Assembly: GCA_021740995.1 (NCBI GenBank)
Contig: JAIOYR010000036.1
Coordinates: forward strand, 1 to 37,027
Reading direction: 5' to 3'
Length of the DNA: 37,027 nt
Source of the DNA: Taibaiella sp.
GTDB taxonomy: Bacteria; Bacteroidota; Bacteroidia; Chitinophagales; Chitinophagaceae
The position numbers and the translations under genes were made by a program. Under the pieces are notes generated by a model. That model did not search any database. It saw nothing but the letters and a program-made list of their open reading frames with translations, and was not told the origin of the DNA. Positions 15,285-23,595 of the stretch are shown here, piece after piece; position 1 is the first letter of the stretch; each line of letters opens with the position of its first letter.

Positions 15285-16742
15285 ATGAAAAAGCTACTAT
15301 TAACAACAACAATGTGCGCAGCTGTGGCAGTATCAGCAAATGCACAAAGATTAATGGGTATTGCGACGGGTAACTGGAGCGGTACAACCAGTTTGGCTTT
15401 GAACCCGGCAAATCTCGCAGATAACCGTGCAAGATTTGTACTGGACCTTGCCGGGCTTAATTTCGGTATAGATAATAATCTGGCATCAGTAAACTTATCT
15501 AAGGCTACCGGCGGTACTGATGGTGGACTGGGCGGCGGCGGTTTGCTGACTTTCTCCAACAATAATAAGTTTAATATTATGATGCCGGTGGCTGAGATTC
15601 GCCTTCCTGGTGCTATGTATACAATAGACCACAAAAATGCTGTGGCACTTACCATGCGTGTACGTGGATTTAATCAGTTCAATAATTTTGATAAAACGTT
15701 GTTTCAGAGTCTGATGGACCCAGCTACTTCTGCAGCTACAGGTTATAACTTTTCTTCCTCGAAATTTAACTGGACTGCTCAGATGTGGAGCGAGATCAAC
15801 CTGTCTTATGGTAGGGTAGTGTATGAAAAAGGAAAACACTTTGTAAAAGCTGGGATTACACTTGGCAGAATGAACGGAATTGGTTTTTTGAGTGTTAACG
15901 GCACCAATCTGAACGCGCAGTTTTATGGCGGAGACTCACTGGTGGCAAATAATACAGATATCCAGTTTGCAAGTAGTGTGCTGGATAGTGCTGGGCAGCT
16001 GGGTAGCGGTCTGGGTGATATAAGTTTGTTTGGAAAAGGCGGAGGCAGCGGTGGCGGTGGTTTCCGTGCAGACATAGGTGCGGTGTATGAATACCGTCCT
16101 GATGATTTTGATGCAACGAATCATGGGTCTAACAAATACCGTGTACGTGGCTCGCTGGCTATTACTGATCTTGGTAAAATAAAGTATAACAATGCAGTAG
16201 GGCTCAGGGCTACCGGAAACGGAACTATGAGTGCCGGTGATCTGGCTCAAAACATACTGAACTACAGCAGTCTGCAGGACTATATGAACAGCCGTGGTTT
16301 CTTCCTTGACACAGGCAAGCAGTCTGCCAAAGTGGGAATCCCAACTGCAATGGTACTGGGTGTAGACTACTATATAAAAGGCCACTTTTATGTAAACGGT
16401 ACCTGGATCAAGAACGTGGCTAACCGTGGCAAATTTGGTAATTCTTACTATGGACAGTTGACTATTACTCCAAGATTTGACACAAAAATATTCAGCTTCG
16501 CCATGCCACTTACTTATAGCGCAATGACTAAAGGTGTGAAAGCCGGTGTAGGTATTCGTTTGGGTGGTTTGTACTTTGGTAGCGACGATATGCTACTTTT
16601 TGTAAGCGATAAGGCATATGGTGTTAACTTCTTTGTAGGTGGTTTTGTACCTATCAACAGAAGGAACAAGCACAGAAAGAGTGGAGATGACAATAAAATA
16701 GAAACAGCCGCTCCTGCTGCTCCTGCACCTACTACTAAATAA
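15285..16742 (+). CDS. DUF5723 family outer-membrane protein
   Basis: 485 residues. A signal peptide ends at Ala20 (SANAQ). The mature N-terminus has NWSGTTSLALNPANLADNRARFVLDLAGLNFGIDNN, the opening seen in DUF5723 proteins, which are predicted outer-membrane beta barrels related to the PorV/FadL type. Many alternating amphipathic strands follow, with glycine-rich loops (about 76-87 and 245-256). The tail is basic (NRRNKHRK) then Ala/Pro/Thr-rich (AAPAAPAPTTK), and does not look like a T9SS signal. Function is unknown; some relatives are thought to assist surface display. It follows the lipoprotein gene by 69 nt and ends at a strong terminator. Confidence 0.8.
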   Translation: MKKLLLTTTMCAAVAVSANAQRLMGIATGNWSGTTSLALNPANLADNRARFVLDLAGLNFGIDNNLASVNLSKATGGTDGGLGGGGLLTFSNNNKFNIMMPVAEIRLPGAMYTIDHKNAVALTMRVRGFNQFNNFDKTLFQSLMDPATSAATGYNFSSSKFNWTAQMWSEINLSYGRVVYEKGKHFVKAGITLGRMNGIGFLSVNGTNLNAQFYGGDSLVANNTDIQFASSVLDSAGQLGSGLGDISLFGKGGGSGGGGFRADIGAVYEYRPDDFDATNHGSNKYRVRGSLAITDLGKIKYNNAVGLRATGNGTMSAGDLAQNILNYSSLQDYMNSRGFFLDTGKQSAKVGIPTAMVLGVDYYIKGHFYVNGTWIKNVANRGKFGNSYYGQLTITPRFDTKIFSFAMPLTYSAMTKGVKAGVGIRLGGLYFGSDDMLLFVSDKAYGVNFFVGGFVPINRRNKHRKSGDDNKIETAAPAAPAPTTK

Positions 16743-16832
16743 TTTTTTGCTATTTCTTCATGAATGTATACCCCCTTATGGTTCTGAAATGCTAATCGGA
16801 ACTTACTGAAGTGAATAGAGTTTAGCAAAGCG

Positions 16833-16862
16833 AAAGCCCGGAAGTAGTGTCTTCCGGGCTTT
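16833..16862 (+). terminator. Rho-independent terminator of the DUF5723 gene
   Basis: AAAGCCCGGAAG and CTTCCGGGCTTT form 12 perfect pairs with a 6-nt loop TAGTGT, followed by TTG. GC-rich core with a T-run on the plus strand. It lies between convergent genes and may also slow leftward transcription. Confidence 0.85.
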
Positions 16863-16904
16863 TTGTATGTTAGCGTTTTGCTGGGGATTATTAGAATATC
16901 ACTA

Positions 16905-17702
16905 TTATTTTACAGCTTTTAATGCATAGACCAGCGGCGCTTTACCTTCCATGCCGTTTACCTGATATTTGCCGGGTGCTACTTCTGTCATATTACTAAA
17001 ACAGTTGTAAGGTACATAGTCGTACTCCTGAAAATGAGTGAGTGTGAGTTCGGCTTGTATCAGTGATTGCAGCACATCGGCCAGGCTATGGTTCCAGGTG
17101 TAAGAGGGAAGGTTGATATCTGCCGCGCGGTCGGCATAAGTGCCTTGTTCCACTTCTTCTATCATTCCAGTGTTGAAGTAAGAGTATTTCACACCGGTAA
17201 AATCGTCGTCGTACATAAGCGCCAGCGGATGCGTTTCGGCAAACACAAAACTGCCGCCGGGTTTCAGCAAGTTTCCTATCAGTCGTGCCCATGCGGCCAT
17301 ATCAGGCAACCAGACTATAGTGCCGTAAGAAGAAAATACTATGTCGAATTGCTGATGGAGAATGCCCGGAAGGTCGTAGATATTAGCACAGATAAAGGTT
17401 GCATCCAGTTTCAGTGATTCACTTAGTTCACGGGCTTTATCTATTGCCGCACCCGAAAGGTCTACCCCGGTTACTTTTGCGCCCATGCGTGCCAGTGAAA
17501 GGCTGTCTTGCCCGAAGTGGCATTGCAGATGAAGTATGCTTTTGCCGCTTACATCGCCCAGCAACTGAAGTTCAATATCATTAAGTGTAGACGTACCGTT
17601 AAGAAACGCATCCATGTTGTAAAAGTCGGAAACAGTATGTGCTGCTGTTTTTTTGTCCCATAGCAGGCGGTTTCCGGCTATGTAATCCTGTTTGCTGTTC
17701 AT
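16905..17702 (-). CDS. Class I SAM-dependent methyltransferase
   Basis: 265 residues from the ATG at 17702, chosen because it gives a normal N-terminus (MNSKQDYIAGNRLLWDKKT) 7 nt after the upstream gene's stop; a start at 17735 would overlap that gene. The SAM-binding motif I is ILHLQCHFGQDSLSLARMGAKVTGVDLS (about 56-83), with the acidic end of strand 2 at VTGVDLS. ICANIYDLP and FDIVFSSYGTIVWLPD are motifs II and III. Such proteins methylate small molecules; the C-terminal part (YFNTGMIEEVEQG, YNCF) shapes the substrate site, which I cannot assign. It is likely co-transcribed with the secreted protein at 17710-18231, though no functional link is evident. Confidence 0.85.
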   Translation of the reverse strand: MNSKQDYIAGNRLLWDKKTAAHTVSDFYNMDAFLNGTSTLNDIELQLLGDVSGKSILHLQCHFGQDSLSLARMGAKVTGVDLSGAAIDKARELSESLKLDATFICANIYDLPGILHQQFDIVFSSYGTIVWLPDMAAWARLIGNLLKPGGSFVFAETHPLALMYDDDFTGVKYSYFNTGMIEEVEQGTYADRAADINLPSYTWNHSLADVLQSLIQAELTLTHFQEYDYVPYNCFSNMTEVAPGKYQVNGMEGKAPLVYALKAVK

Positions 17703-17709
17703 AAAATTA

Positions 17710-18231
17710 TCAATGCTGAAAGATGAAGAGAACAATTGTAAACTTTCCTACCTGGCTGCTATAAGTTACCTCCATAGTGACATGCGAGGGAAGATCGGCG
17801 GTGGTAGTAGTTTCACTAATTTCCTTGATAAAGACCAATTTTTTAAAGTCACTGATACCTGCGGTAAAATTATCCTGAGTAGACAGTTTATACCCCGAAG
17901 GTGACAGGCAATCGTTGAGAAGTTTTTTGTATTTTTCGTATGTCGGTCGCAAGTCGTCTTTTGAGGTGGTTTGTAGCAGTCCGGCTTCATAAAACAAGCC
18001 CATAGACTGTACTATTCTGTAGCCAACAGTGCCTGGAATCTGTACTGTGCTTTTCCACATGGTAGCGTTCATGTTTGATTCCAGCATTCGCCCTTTAATG
18101 TTTTTGAAGCCATTGGGTGCATCGTTCATTACGGCGAATACACCGTCGCAAAAGTCTGGGTTTTGTGCATGGGTATGTGTGAAGGCTGAAGCCAGTATAA
18201 AGAGTAATAGTATTGTTTTTTTTAAAAGCAT
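17710..18231 (-). CDS. Hypothetical secreted protein
   Basis: 173 residues. A signal peptide ends at Ala22 (THTHAQ). The mature domain contains CDGVFAVMNDAPNGFKNIKGRMLE near the start and a C-terminal strand pair MEVTYSSQVGKFTIVLFIF. Two cysteines (in NPDFCDG and LLNDCLSP) could form a disulfide. I do not recognise the family. It precedes the methyltransferase by 7 nt and is divergent from tadA. A weak TAAATTG-like box lies just before the ATG. Confidence 0.75.
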   Translation of the reverse strand: MLLKKTILLLFILASAFTHTHAQNPDFCDGVFAVMNDAPNGFKNIKGRMLESNMNATMWKSTVQIPGTVGYRIVQSMGLFYEAGLLQTTSKDDLRPTYEKYKKLLNDCLSPSGYKLSTQDNFTAGISDFKKLVFIKEISETTTTADLPSHVTMEVTYSSQVGKFTIVLFIFQH

Positions 18232-18366
18232 AGCGCAATTTAATGAGAATAGTGATTGTAGCTGATGTTGGGGTAGGTTTTATTAGTTTATTTGGTTTTG
18301 GAGTGTGGGCTGTCACAGAAGGGCGGATGATGACGGAATCTTTGTATTTTTCGTGCCGAAACACTT

Positions 18367-18825
18367 ATGATGGAGACTATACTTAAGTTCGACGACGAAT
18401 ACTTTATGCGGCAGGCACTGCGGGAAGCACAGCTGGCGTTTGATGCAGATGAAGTGCCGGTAGGCGCAGTTGTAGTGTGGGATAATAAGATAATATCACG
18501 CGGACACAATCAGGTAGAGCGGCTTAATGATAGTACGGCACACGCCGAGATGATAGCGCTGACTGCAGCCTTTAACGGACTGGGTAGCAAATACCTGCCA
18601 GATGCAACGCTCTATGTAACTGTAGAGCCTTGCCTAATGTGCTGTGGGGCACTATACTGGGCTAAGGTAGGACGAATAGTTTTTGGGGCAAGCGATGTGA
18701 AAAACGGTTATAAAAAAACAACTGCTGAGAATTGGCCATTTCACCCTAAGGCAGAGCTGAAGCATGGTGTGCTTGCAGACGACTGTGCCCGGCTAATGAA
18801 AGATTTCTTTGCAAGTAAGCGATAA
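18367..18825 (+). CDS. tadA: tRNA-specific adenosine deaminase (TadA-like)
   Basis: 152 residues. It deaminates adenosine 34 of tRNA-Arg(ACG) to inosine, allowing one tRNA to read several codons, in the cytoplasm. The zinc deaminase signature is complete: His59-Ala-Glu61 (STAHAEMIAL) and Pro88-Cys89-x-x-Cys92 (VEPCLMCCGAL), with VPVGAVVV (30-37) and FGASDVKNG giving the TadA-type pocket. The ATG-ATG start permits two adjacent initiations one codon apart. It is convergent with gldD (29 nt between stops). A related guanine deaminase identity is possible but less likely given the TadA-style PVGAV and NQVE segments. Confidence 0.88.
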   Translation: MMETILKFDDEYFMRQALREAQLAFDADEVPVGAVVVWDNKIISRGHNQVERLNDSTAHAEMIALTAAFNGLGSKYLPDATLYVTVEPCLMCCGALYWAKVGRIVFGASDVKNGYKKTTAENWPFHPKAELKHGVLADDCARLMKDFFASKR

Positions 18826-18854
18826 GGATAGTTGTAGGTGTTATAACCAACAAA

Positions 18855-19469
18855 TTAGTTTTTGATTCCGTTTGCGGTTTCCGTCCACTGCAGGGTAAGC
18901 AGCAGGTGTTGAATATCCTGTAGCATGAAGTCTGTAATGGGTTTCAGAGAGTCGGCATTGGGTGTAACATCAAAGTAGAGTGCGCCTCTAAGAAAGTGCT
19001 TAACAGAGTCGGAAGCGGCAAACTGATACCGTGAAGCGGAATTGCCACCGATTGTATATAGCATGCCTTCTACGCCAAAAGGGTTAGTGAAAGCCTGCTC
19101 ATTAATAAATTCAGCCTTCTCGTGATGGAAGTAAGATAAACCCCAGGCATCTTCCATAAGTTTGTGTAGTGGTTGTTCTTTGGTTATTTCTTTGTAAGTG
19201 ATATTGATGATGCCTTCGAGCCCGGGTACTTGTATGTTTATCCAGTATCTGTTATCCTGCTGGTGTTTGCCAAAAATAGTATCTCTGGAAACAATTCCGT
19301 TAGCTGGGTATTCAAATGTATAGGGATAGCCGGGATAGAAAAATTCTTTGTAGCGGTGTGTGGCAGGCGTATCTACACGGAAGTATCCTGCAGGTTTGGG
19401 GGTGTATACCTCCGGGCGGCAGGATGCAAAAGATAAAATTAAAAATGCAGCGATTATGTAACGTGGCAT
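18855..19469 (-). CDS. gldD: Gliding motility lipoprotein GldD
   Basis: 204 residues from the ATG at 19469; a longer open frame up to 19580 would add 37 residues in front of a clear lipoprotein signal and contain the promoter box, so it is rejected. Cys17 (FASC) starts the mature protein RPEVYTPKPAGYFRVDTP, the typical GldD opening, followed by the aromatic-rich FFYPGYPYTFEYP, WINIQVPGLEGIINITYK and the C-terminal LRGALYFDVTPNADSLKPI. GldD is an inner-membrane or periplasmic lipoprotein needed for gliding and T9SS function in Flavobacterium. Here it stands alone, apart from gldB/C or gldK-N. It supports T9SS-competent biology in this organism. Confidence 0.85.
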   Translation of the reverse strand: MPRYIIAAFLILSFASCRPEVYTPKPAGYFRVDTPATHRYKEFFYPGYPYTFEYPANGIVSRDTIFGKHQQDNRYWINIQVPGLEGIINITYKEITKEQPLHKLMEDAWGLSYFHHEKAEFINEQAFTNPFGVEGMLYTIGGNSASRYQFAASDSVKHFLRGALYFDVTPNADSLKPITDFMLQDIQHLLLTLQWTETANGIKN

Positions 19470-19475
19470 AGGGTG

Positions 19476-19483
19476 TAAAGATA
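19476..19483 (-). promoter_or_regulatory. -7 element just before gldD (leaderless promoter)
   Basis: TATCTTTA on the minus strand (one base off TAnnTTTG) ends 6 nt before the ATG at 19469, so the transcript would begin at or within a few bases of the start codon. Confidence 0.5.
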
Positions 19484-19699
19484 GAATAAAAGGGTAGAAA
19501 TAGCATTGAGGTAGGGTGTTGCCTGATTGGAAGTACCTGTTGCTTGATAACTGTAGTGTGAGTAGTGCAGTATATGGCAATGATTGTAACTATAAATTAG
19601 GTCCGCTTGATTTTTATACTTGGTTTCTATCCCAAATCCAGCAAATTAACCTAATTTCGCTGCCTGAATTAATCGTTTTTAATTATAAAAATATATAAC

Positions 19700-20020
19700 A
19701 TGGCAGACCAATTAGTACCTACACCTGAGCAACAATTGAACATAGAACTGACAGAAGAAATGGCGGATGGAGAATATGCCAATTTGGCTATTATTACCCA
19801 TTCATTTGCTGAATTTGTAATAGACTTTGTGAACGTAATGCCCAATGTGCCAAAGGCTAAGGTAAAATCGCGCATAGTGATGACTCCGCAGCATGCTAAG
19901 CGCCTGATGCGTGCGCTGATAGACAATGTAAAGCGTTTTGAAACAGCGCACGGTAATATTAAAGATCAGGAGACTCCTGCTATGCCATTCAATTTTGGTG
20001 TGCCACCAGCACAGGCATAG
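19700..20020 (+). CDS. DUF3467 domain protein
   Basis: 106 residues, all one small domain: NIELTEEMADGEYANLAIITHSFAEFVIDFV (14-44) then MPNVPKAKVKSRIVMTPQHAKRLMRALIDNV (47-77). This is the DUF3467 pattern: a beta sheet with YANLA...HS..EF..DF and a helix after the MTP.HAKRL stretch. Its function is unknown; some relatives are reported as small cytoplasmic or capsid-like assembly subunits, and I make no claim here. The tail FNFGVPPAQA is Pro-rich. It lies 93 nt before guaA on the same strand and may be expressed with it. Confidence 0.85.
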   Translation: MADQLVPTPEQQLNIELTEEMADGEYANLAIITHSFAEFVIDFVNVMPNVPKAKVKSRIVMTPQHAKRLMRALIDNVKRFETAHGNIKDQETPAMPFNFGVPPAQA

Positions 20021-20113
20021 TGGCTTGTAGAAGTACGCTGCCCGGAAACGGAATTACAAATAAATAGTAGTACTGCTTCATAAAGCGGTGCATAAGGGAT
20101 ATAATTTTTCCGA

Positions 20114-21652
20114 ATGAACGATAAGATATTAATACTTGATTTCGGCTCGCAGTTTACACAACTGATAGCCCGCAGGGTGCGTGAGCTTAATGTGTATTGC
20201 GAGATACAGCCTTGTACCAAGCCTATAGTATACGACAGCACCATGAAGGGAATTATCCTTTCGGGCAGTCCGTTCTCAGTTAATGACCCTAAGGCGCCCA
20301 ACCCTGACATTGCAGCAATGGCTGCCAGGCTGCCATTGCTGGCGGTATGCTACGGTGCACAGTTGCTGGCAAAACAAAGCGGAGGTGAGGTAGGCAAATC
20401 TACTCACCGGGAATATGGCAGGGCGCATCTGCAGGACGTAGCTCACGACCCTATTTTTGCCACAATCGCATCGGGCTCGCAGGTATGGATGAGCCACAGC
20501 GATTCTATAAAAAAACTGCCGGAAGGTTTTGAGATTATTGCGCGTAGCGAGAGCATACCTGTAGCCGCCTTCAAGGCGAGTGCAGCTTATGCACCAAATC
20601 CTGTGTATGCGATACAGTTTCATCCCGAGGTAACACATAGCACCGATGGCGGGCAGCTACTCAAAAACTTTGTAGTAGACATTTGTGGTGCACACCAAGA
20701 CTGGACACCGGCAGCCTTTATACACGAGACAGTAGCACACATCAAGCAGCAGGCTGGTGATAAAAAGGTAGTAATGGCGCTGAGTGGTGGTGTAGACTCA
20801 ACAGTAGCTGCTACGCTGATACACCGTGCCATAGGCGACAATCTTTACTGCATATTTGTAGACAATGGGTTGCTACGCAAGGGCGAATTCGAGCAGGTGC
20901 TGGAGGGGTATAAACACCTTGGGCTGAACACAAAGGGAATAGATGCGAAGCAGCGCTTTTATGATGCACTCAGCGGTGAGTCTGACCCTGAAAAGAAAAG
21001 AAAAATAATAGGCAAGGGCTTCATAGATGTGTTTAACGAGGAGGCTCAGTTGCTGACTGATGTTAGCTTTCTGGGGCAGGGTACAATATACCCCGATGTA
21101 ATTGAATCCATGTCTATTCATGGGCCATCTGCTACTATCAAGTCGCACCACAATGTGGGGGGCTTGCCGGAGATAATGAAGCTGTCGCTTATAGAGCCAC
21201 TACGTGCACTATTCAAAGATGAGGTGCGCAAAGTGGGCAGGGAGCTGGGTATTGACGACATCTTTATTGGTCGCCATCCTTTCCCGGGTCCCGGTTTGGG
21301 CATACGTATATTGGGAGCAGTATCTGAAGAGAAGGTGAAGATGCTGCAGGAGGCTGATGCCATATACATACAGCATCTGCGCGATAGCGGCATGTATAAA
21401 GAGGTGTGGCAGGCGGGCGCTATACTGCTGCCTGTGCAGAGTGTAGGTGTAATGGGCGATGAACGCACTTACGAGTTCACTTGTGCATTACGTGCGGTAA
21501 CATCGGTAGACGGTATGACGGCAGACTGGGCGCACTTGCCTTATGATTTGCTGGCTCGCATCTCAAACGATATCATCAATCGTGTAAAGGGTATCAACCG
21601 TGTGGTATATGATATAAGCAGTAAGCCCCCGGCTACAATAGAGTGGGAGTAA
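20114..21652 (+). CDS. guaA: GMP synthase (glutamine-hydrolysing)
   Basis: 512 residues, standard two-domain form. The N-terminal class I glutamine amidotransferase has [18 protein letters not shown] (7-24), the nucleophile Cys79 in [11 protein letters not shown], and His170/Glu172 in QFHPEVTHS. The ATP pyrophosphatase domain has [10 protein letters not shown] (224-233), and the C-terminal dimer domain has [26 protein letters not shown] and the end [12 protein letters not shown]. It converts XMP to GMP using glutamine and ATP in the cytoplasm. All catalytic residues are present. GTP produced here is also the folE substrate. Confidence 0.97.
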   Translation: MNDKILILDFGSQFTQLIARRVRELNVYCEIQPCTKPIVYDSTMKGIILSGSPFSVNDPKAPNPDIAAMAARLPLLAVCYGAQLLAKQSGGEVGKSTHREYGRAHLQDVAHDPIFATIASGSQVWMSHSDSIKKLPEGFEIIARSESIPVAAFKASAAYAPNPVYAIQFHPEVTHSTDGGQLLKNFVVDICGAHQDWTPAAFIHETVAHIKQQAGDKKVVMALSGGVDSTVAATLIHRAIGDNLYCIFVDNGLLRKGEFEQVLEGYKHLGLNTKGIDAKQRFYDALSGESDPEKKRKIIGKGFIDVFNEEAQLLTDVSFLGQGTIYPDVIESMSIHGPSATIKSHHNVGGLPEIMKLSLIEPLRALFKDEVRKVGRELGIDDIFIGRHPFPGPGLGIRILGAVSEEKVKMLQEADAIYIQHLRDSGMYKEVWQAGAILLPVQSVGVMGDERTYEFTCALRAVTSVDGMTADWAHLPYDLLARISNDIINRVKGINRVVYDISSKPPATIEWE

Positions 21653-21691
21653 GGCGATATCATAAATATATTGATTCCGATATCTAATTTT

Positions 21692-22099
21692 TCATGACAG
21701 CCTCACCATGCACTGCACGTTGGTAGGGCTCAGGTACATTTCCAGGCAATAGCCGGAGGGGTCGATGCGGCTGTCTTTTATCATTTGCTGAAACAGCATG
21801 CCTATAGCCGGTGTATTGTCCATATAGTTGTGTATTACCTCACTCAGGTAGGTTCCTTCCTTTATAGCAAACTGCTCGTATTCGTCAGTAGGTTTGCTAT
21901 CGGTATCATTGAGGTGCACCGCAGCTTTATACACAATTGAGCCTTTTCCATCGTGGTAAGAAATACCAAAGTAGGTTCTTCCGTCCTCGGGAGGGTACTC
22001 TGCGTGCAGTTTACCATATATCTCCGGCAGCCCATGCGGGAAGGATGTAGCTGTGAGGCAATATACCTCTATGTCGTTGTTGATTTGGTATGTTTCCAT
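21692..22099 (-). CDS. Hypothetical small soluble protein
   Basis: 135 residues from the ATG at 22099. A start at 22120 would be a TTG inside the -7 box TACATTTG, so the shorter form is chosen. The chain has no signal peptide or membrane segment. The pattern of an N-terminal strand (DIEVYCLTATSFP), a helix (LPEIYGKLHAEYP), the segment RTYFGISYHDGKGSIVYKAAVHL, KEGTYLSEVIHNYM and a C-terminal LEMYLSPTNVQCMVRL resembles small-molecule-binding domains of the GyrI/effector-binding type, but the match is by pattern only. It is convergent with guaA. Function unknown. Confidence 0.7.
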   Translation of the reverse strand: METYQINNDIEVYCLTATSFPHGLPEIYGKLHAEYPPEDGRTYFGISYHDGKGSIVYKAAVHLNDTDSKPTDEYEQFAIKEGTYLSEVIHNYMDNTPAIGMLFQQMIKDSRIDPSGYCLEMYLSPTNVQCMVRLS

Positions 22100-22117
22100 T
22101 GACTGATTGTTTACAAA

Positions 22118-22125
22118 CAAATGTA
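22118..22125 (-). promoter_or_regulatory. -7 element of the 22099 gene
   Basis: TACATTTG on the minus strand matches the consensus exactly; the leader to the ATG at 22099 is about 14 nt. It decides the start codon choice for that gene. Confidence 0.55.
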
Positions 22126-22230
22126 AAAGTTAGGTAGATAAATACAGACGTATTATAACGACAAATTAACAGGTTGTATGCGTCTATAGTTAAATAAAGG
22201 AATCCATTTTATACAGATACACTACTTCCT

Positions 22231-22238
22231 TATTTTTG
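22231..22238 (+). promoter_or_regulatory. -7 element abutting the transglutaminase start (leaderless promoter)
   Basis: TATTTTTG is followed by AAGA and then the ATG at 22243. A TTTT at 22207-22210 lies 20 nt upstream as a weak -33. The mRNA is probably leaderless or nearly so. Confidence 0.5.
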
Positions 22239-22242
22239 AAGA

Positions 22243-23442
22243 ATGAAAAGAATTATTCTGTCGTTGCTTTTAGCCTTTGTAGCATATTATGCTATAGCTC
22301 AGAAAGACGGAGACGAATACGCTGCTATAGACAAAAAAGCGCTGCAAATTCCTGTGTCGCAAACGAAGACTACCCGGGATATAGCTGGCTATATCAATGA
22401 GCAGTTCAAAACAGAAGAGGAAAAAGTGCGTGGGATATTTATATGGGTTGCGGCAAATCTGGAGTATGATTTGGAGAATATGTTTGCTGTAAATAACAAT
22501 GAAACAAGAGAGGATAAAATAAAAAAAGCTTTAAAGACCCGCAGGGGCATTTGCGAAAACTATGCAGCGGTGTTTAATGACATTTGCAGGAAATGCGGGT
22601 TGAATTCAGAGATTATTGTGGGTTATACACGGCAGGAAGGGTTCTCCGATTTTTTGCGGCATGGGTGGTGTGGTGTGCAGGTAGATGGCAAATGGAGGCT
22701 ATTTGACCCTACATGGGGTTCGGGGTATATAATGAATAATAAATTCACGCCGAAAATCAATAACGAGTTTTATGAGGCAGACCCGCAGATGCTCATCAAA
22801 ACGCACATGCCGTTTGATCCGGTTTGGCAACTGAGCTACTACCCGGTTAGCAATAAAGAGTATACCGATAAAAAGACGCAGCTAAATAAAGGGAAACCAT
22901 ACTTCAGTTATCCGGATACGATAAATGTATATCAGGGGCTAACAGAATTGCAGCAATGGGAAGCGGAAGCACGCCGGCTGGAGCAAAATGGAGTAAGCAA
23001 TATGCCGGTGCACGACAGATTGGCTAATCTGAAAAGCAATATAGATGTATACTACCGCAATGAAGAAGTGCACAAGCAGAACCGGATAGTAGATAGGTAT
23101 AATGTAGCTGTAGATGATTTTAACGAGGGTGTGAGTGCGCTGAATGTGTTTATTAATTACCGCAACAAACAATTCAGTCCCATGAAATCAGACCCTGCTA
23201 TTCAGGGCATGATAGATTCTGCCGAAAATAGGATAAGCCGGGCTGAGAACGGCCTCAGGAGTATAAAGGGCGGATATGATAAGATAGATGCTATGATGCA
23301 GTCGGTGCAGCGCTCGATAGATGAAGCCAGAAAAGTGCTGGATGATCAGAAAGAGTTTTTGGTAGAGTATTTCGGGAAAAGTAAGCTGGGCAGGAAAACT
23401 ATGTTCAGAAAGTATACCTGGATGGGAATTCCACTGAATTAG
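22243..23442 (+). CDS. Secreted transglutaminase-like protein
   Basis: 399 residues. A signal peptide ends at Ala19 (YYAIAQ). Residues about 40-165 form a transglutaminase-like cysteine-protease fold with the full triad: Cys104 in RRGICENYAAVF, His140 in LRHGWCGVQVDG, and Asp155 in WRLFDPTWGSG. This is the Cyk3-like subfamily. Such enzymes cut or join peptide bonds; the secreted form points to protein or cell-wall targets. The C-terminal half (about 230-385) is charged, helical and likely a coiled coil (EARRLEQ, DSAENRISRAENGLRSI, QRSIDEARKVLDDQ), perhaps an oligomerisation or binding arm. It is monocistronic. The substrate is unknown. Confidence 0.82.
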   Translation: MKRIILSLLLAFVAYYAIAQKDGDEYAAIDKKALQIPVSQTKTTRDIAGYINEQFKTEEEKVRGIFIWVAANLEYDLENMFAVNNNETREDKIKKALKTRRGICENYAAVFNDICRKCGLNSEIIVGYTRQEGFSDFLRHGWCGVQVDGKWRLFDPTWGSGYIMNNKFTPKINNEFYEADPQMLIKTHMPFDPVWQLSYYPVSNKEYTDKKTQLNKGKPYFSYPDTINVYQGLTELQQWEAEARRLEQNGVSNMPVHDRLANLKSNIDVYYRNEEVHKQNRIVDRYNVAVDDFNEGVSALNVFINYRNKQFSPMKSDPAIQGMIDSAENRISRAENGLRSIKGGYDKIDAMMQSVQRSIDEARKVLDDQKEFLVEYFGKSKLGRKTMFRKYTWMGIPLN

Positions 23443-23532
23443 CCAATTATTTTTGCGCGGTTATCTACAGCTGGTATCTAAAACCGAACGCGGAAAAGGG
23501 ACAGGTGGCTATCACCACACCAAATTAATACA

Positions 23533-23540
23533 TACTTTTG
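23533..23540 (+). promoter_or_regulatory. -7 element upstream of the 23596 gene
   Basis: TACTTTTG matches TAnnTTTG; no clear TTG is found at the usual spacing. The leader would be about 50 nt. Confidence 0.4.
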
Positions 23541-23595
23541 CGGACGCTCAAAAAATACTATGCGGGTATAGTATTGCTGCACAATTGTAGGGGTA

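Noticed and set aside
15936-16385. 149-codon minus-strand frame inside the DUF5723 gene
   Set aside because: Opposite a well-supported gene, with Thr/Cys/His-rich composition typical of antisense frames.
19470-19580. N-terminal extension of GldD by 37 residues
   Set aside because: The extension covers the -7 box and precedes a clear lipoprotein signal at 19469.
21653-21691. Repeated CGATATC words after guaA as a terminator
   Set aside because: GATATC is self-complementary, but the two copies form no stable GC stem and have no T-run; left unannotated.
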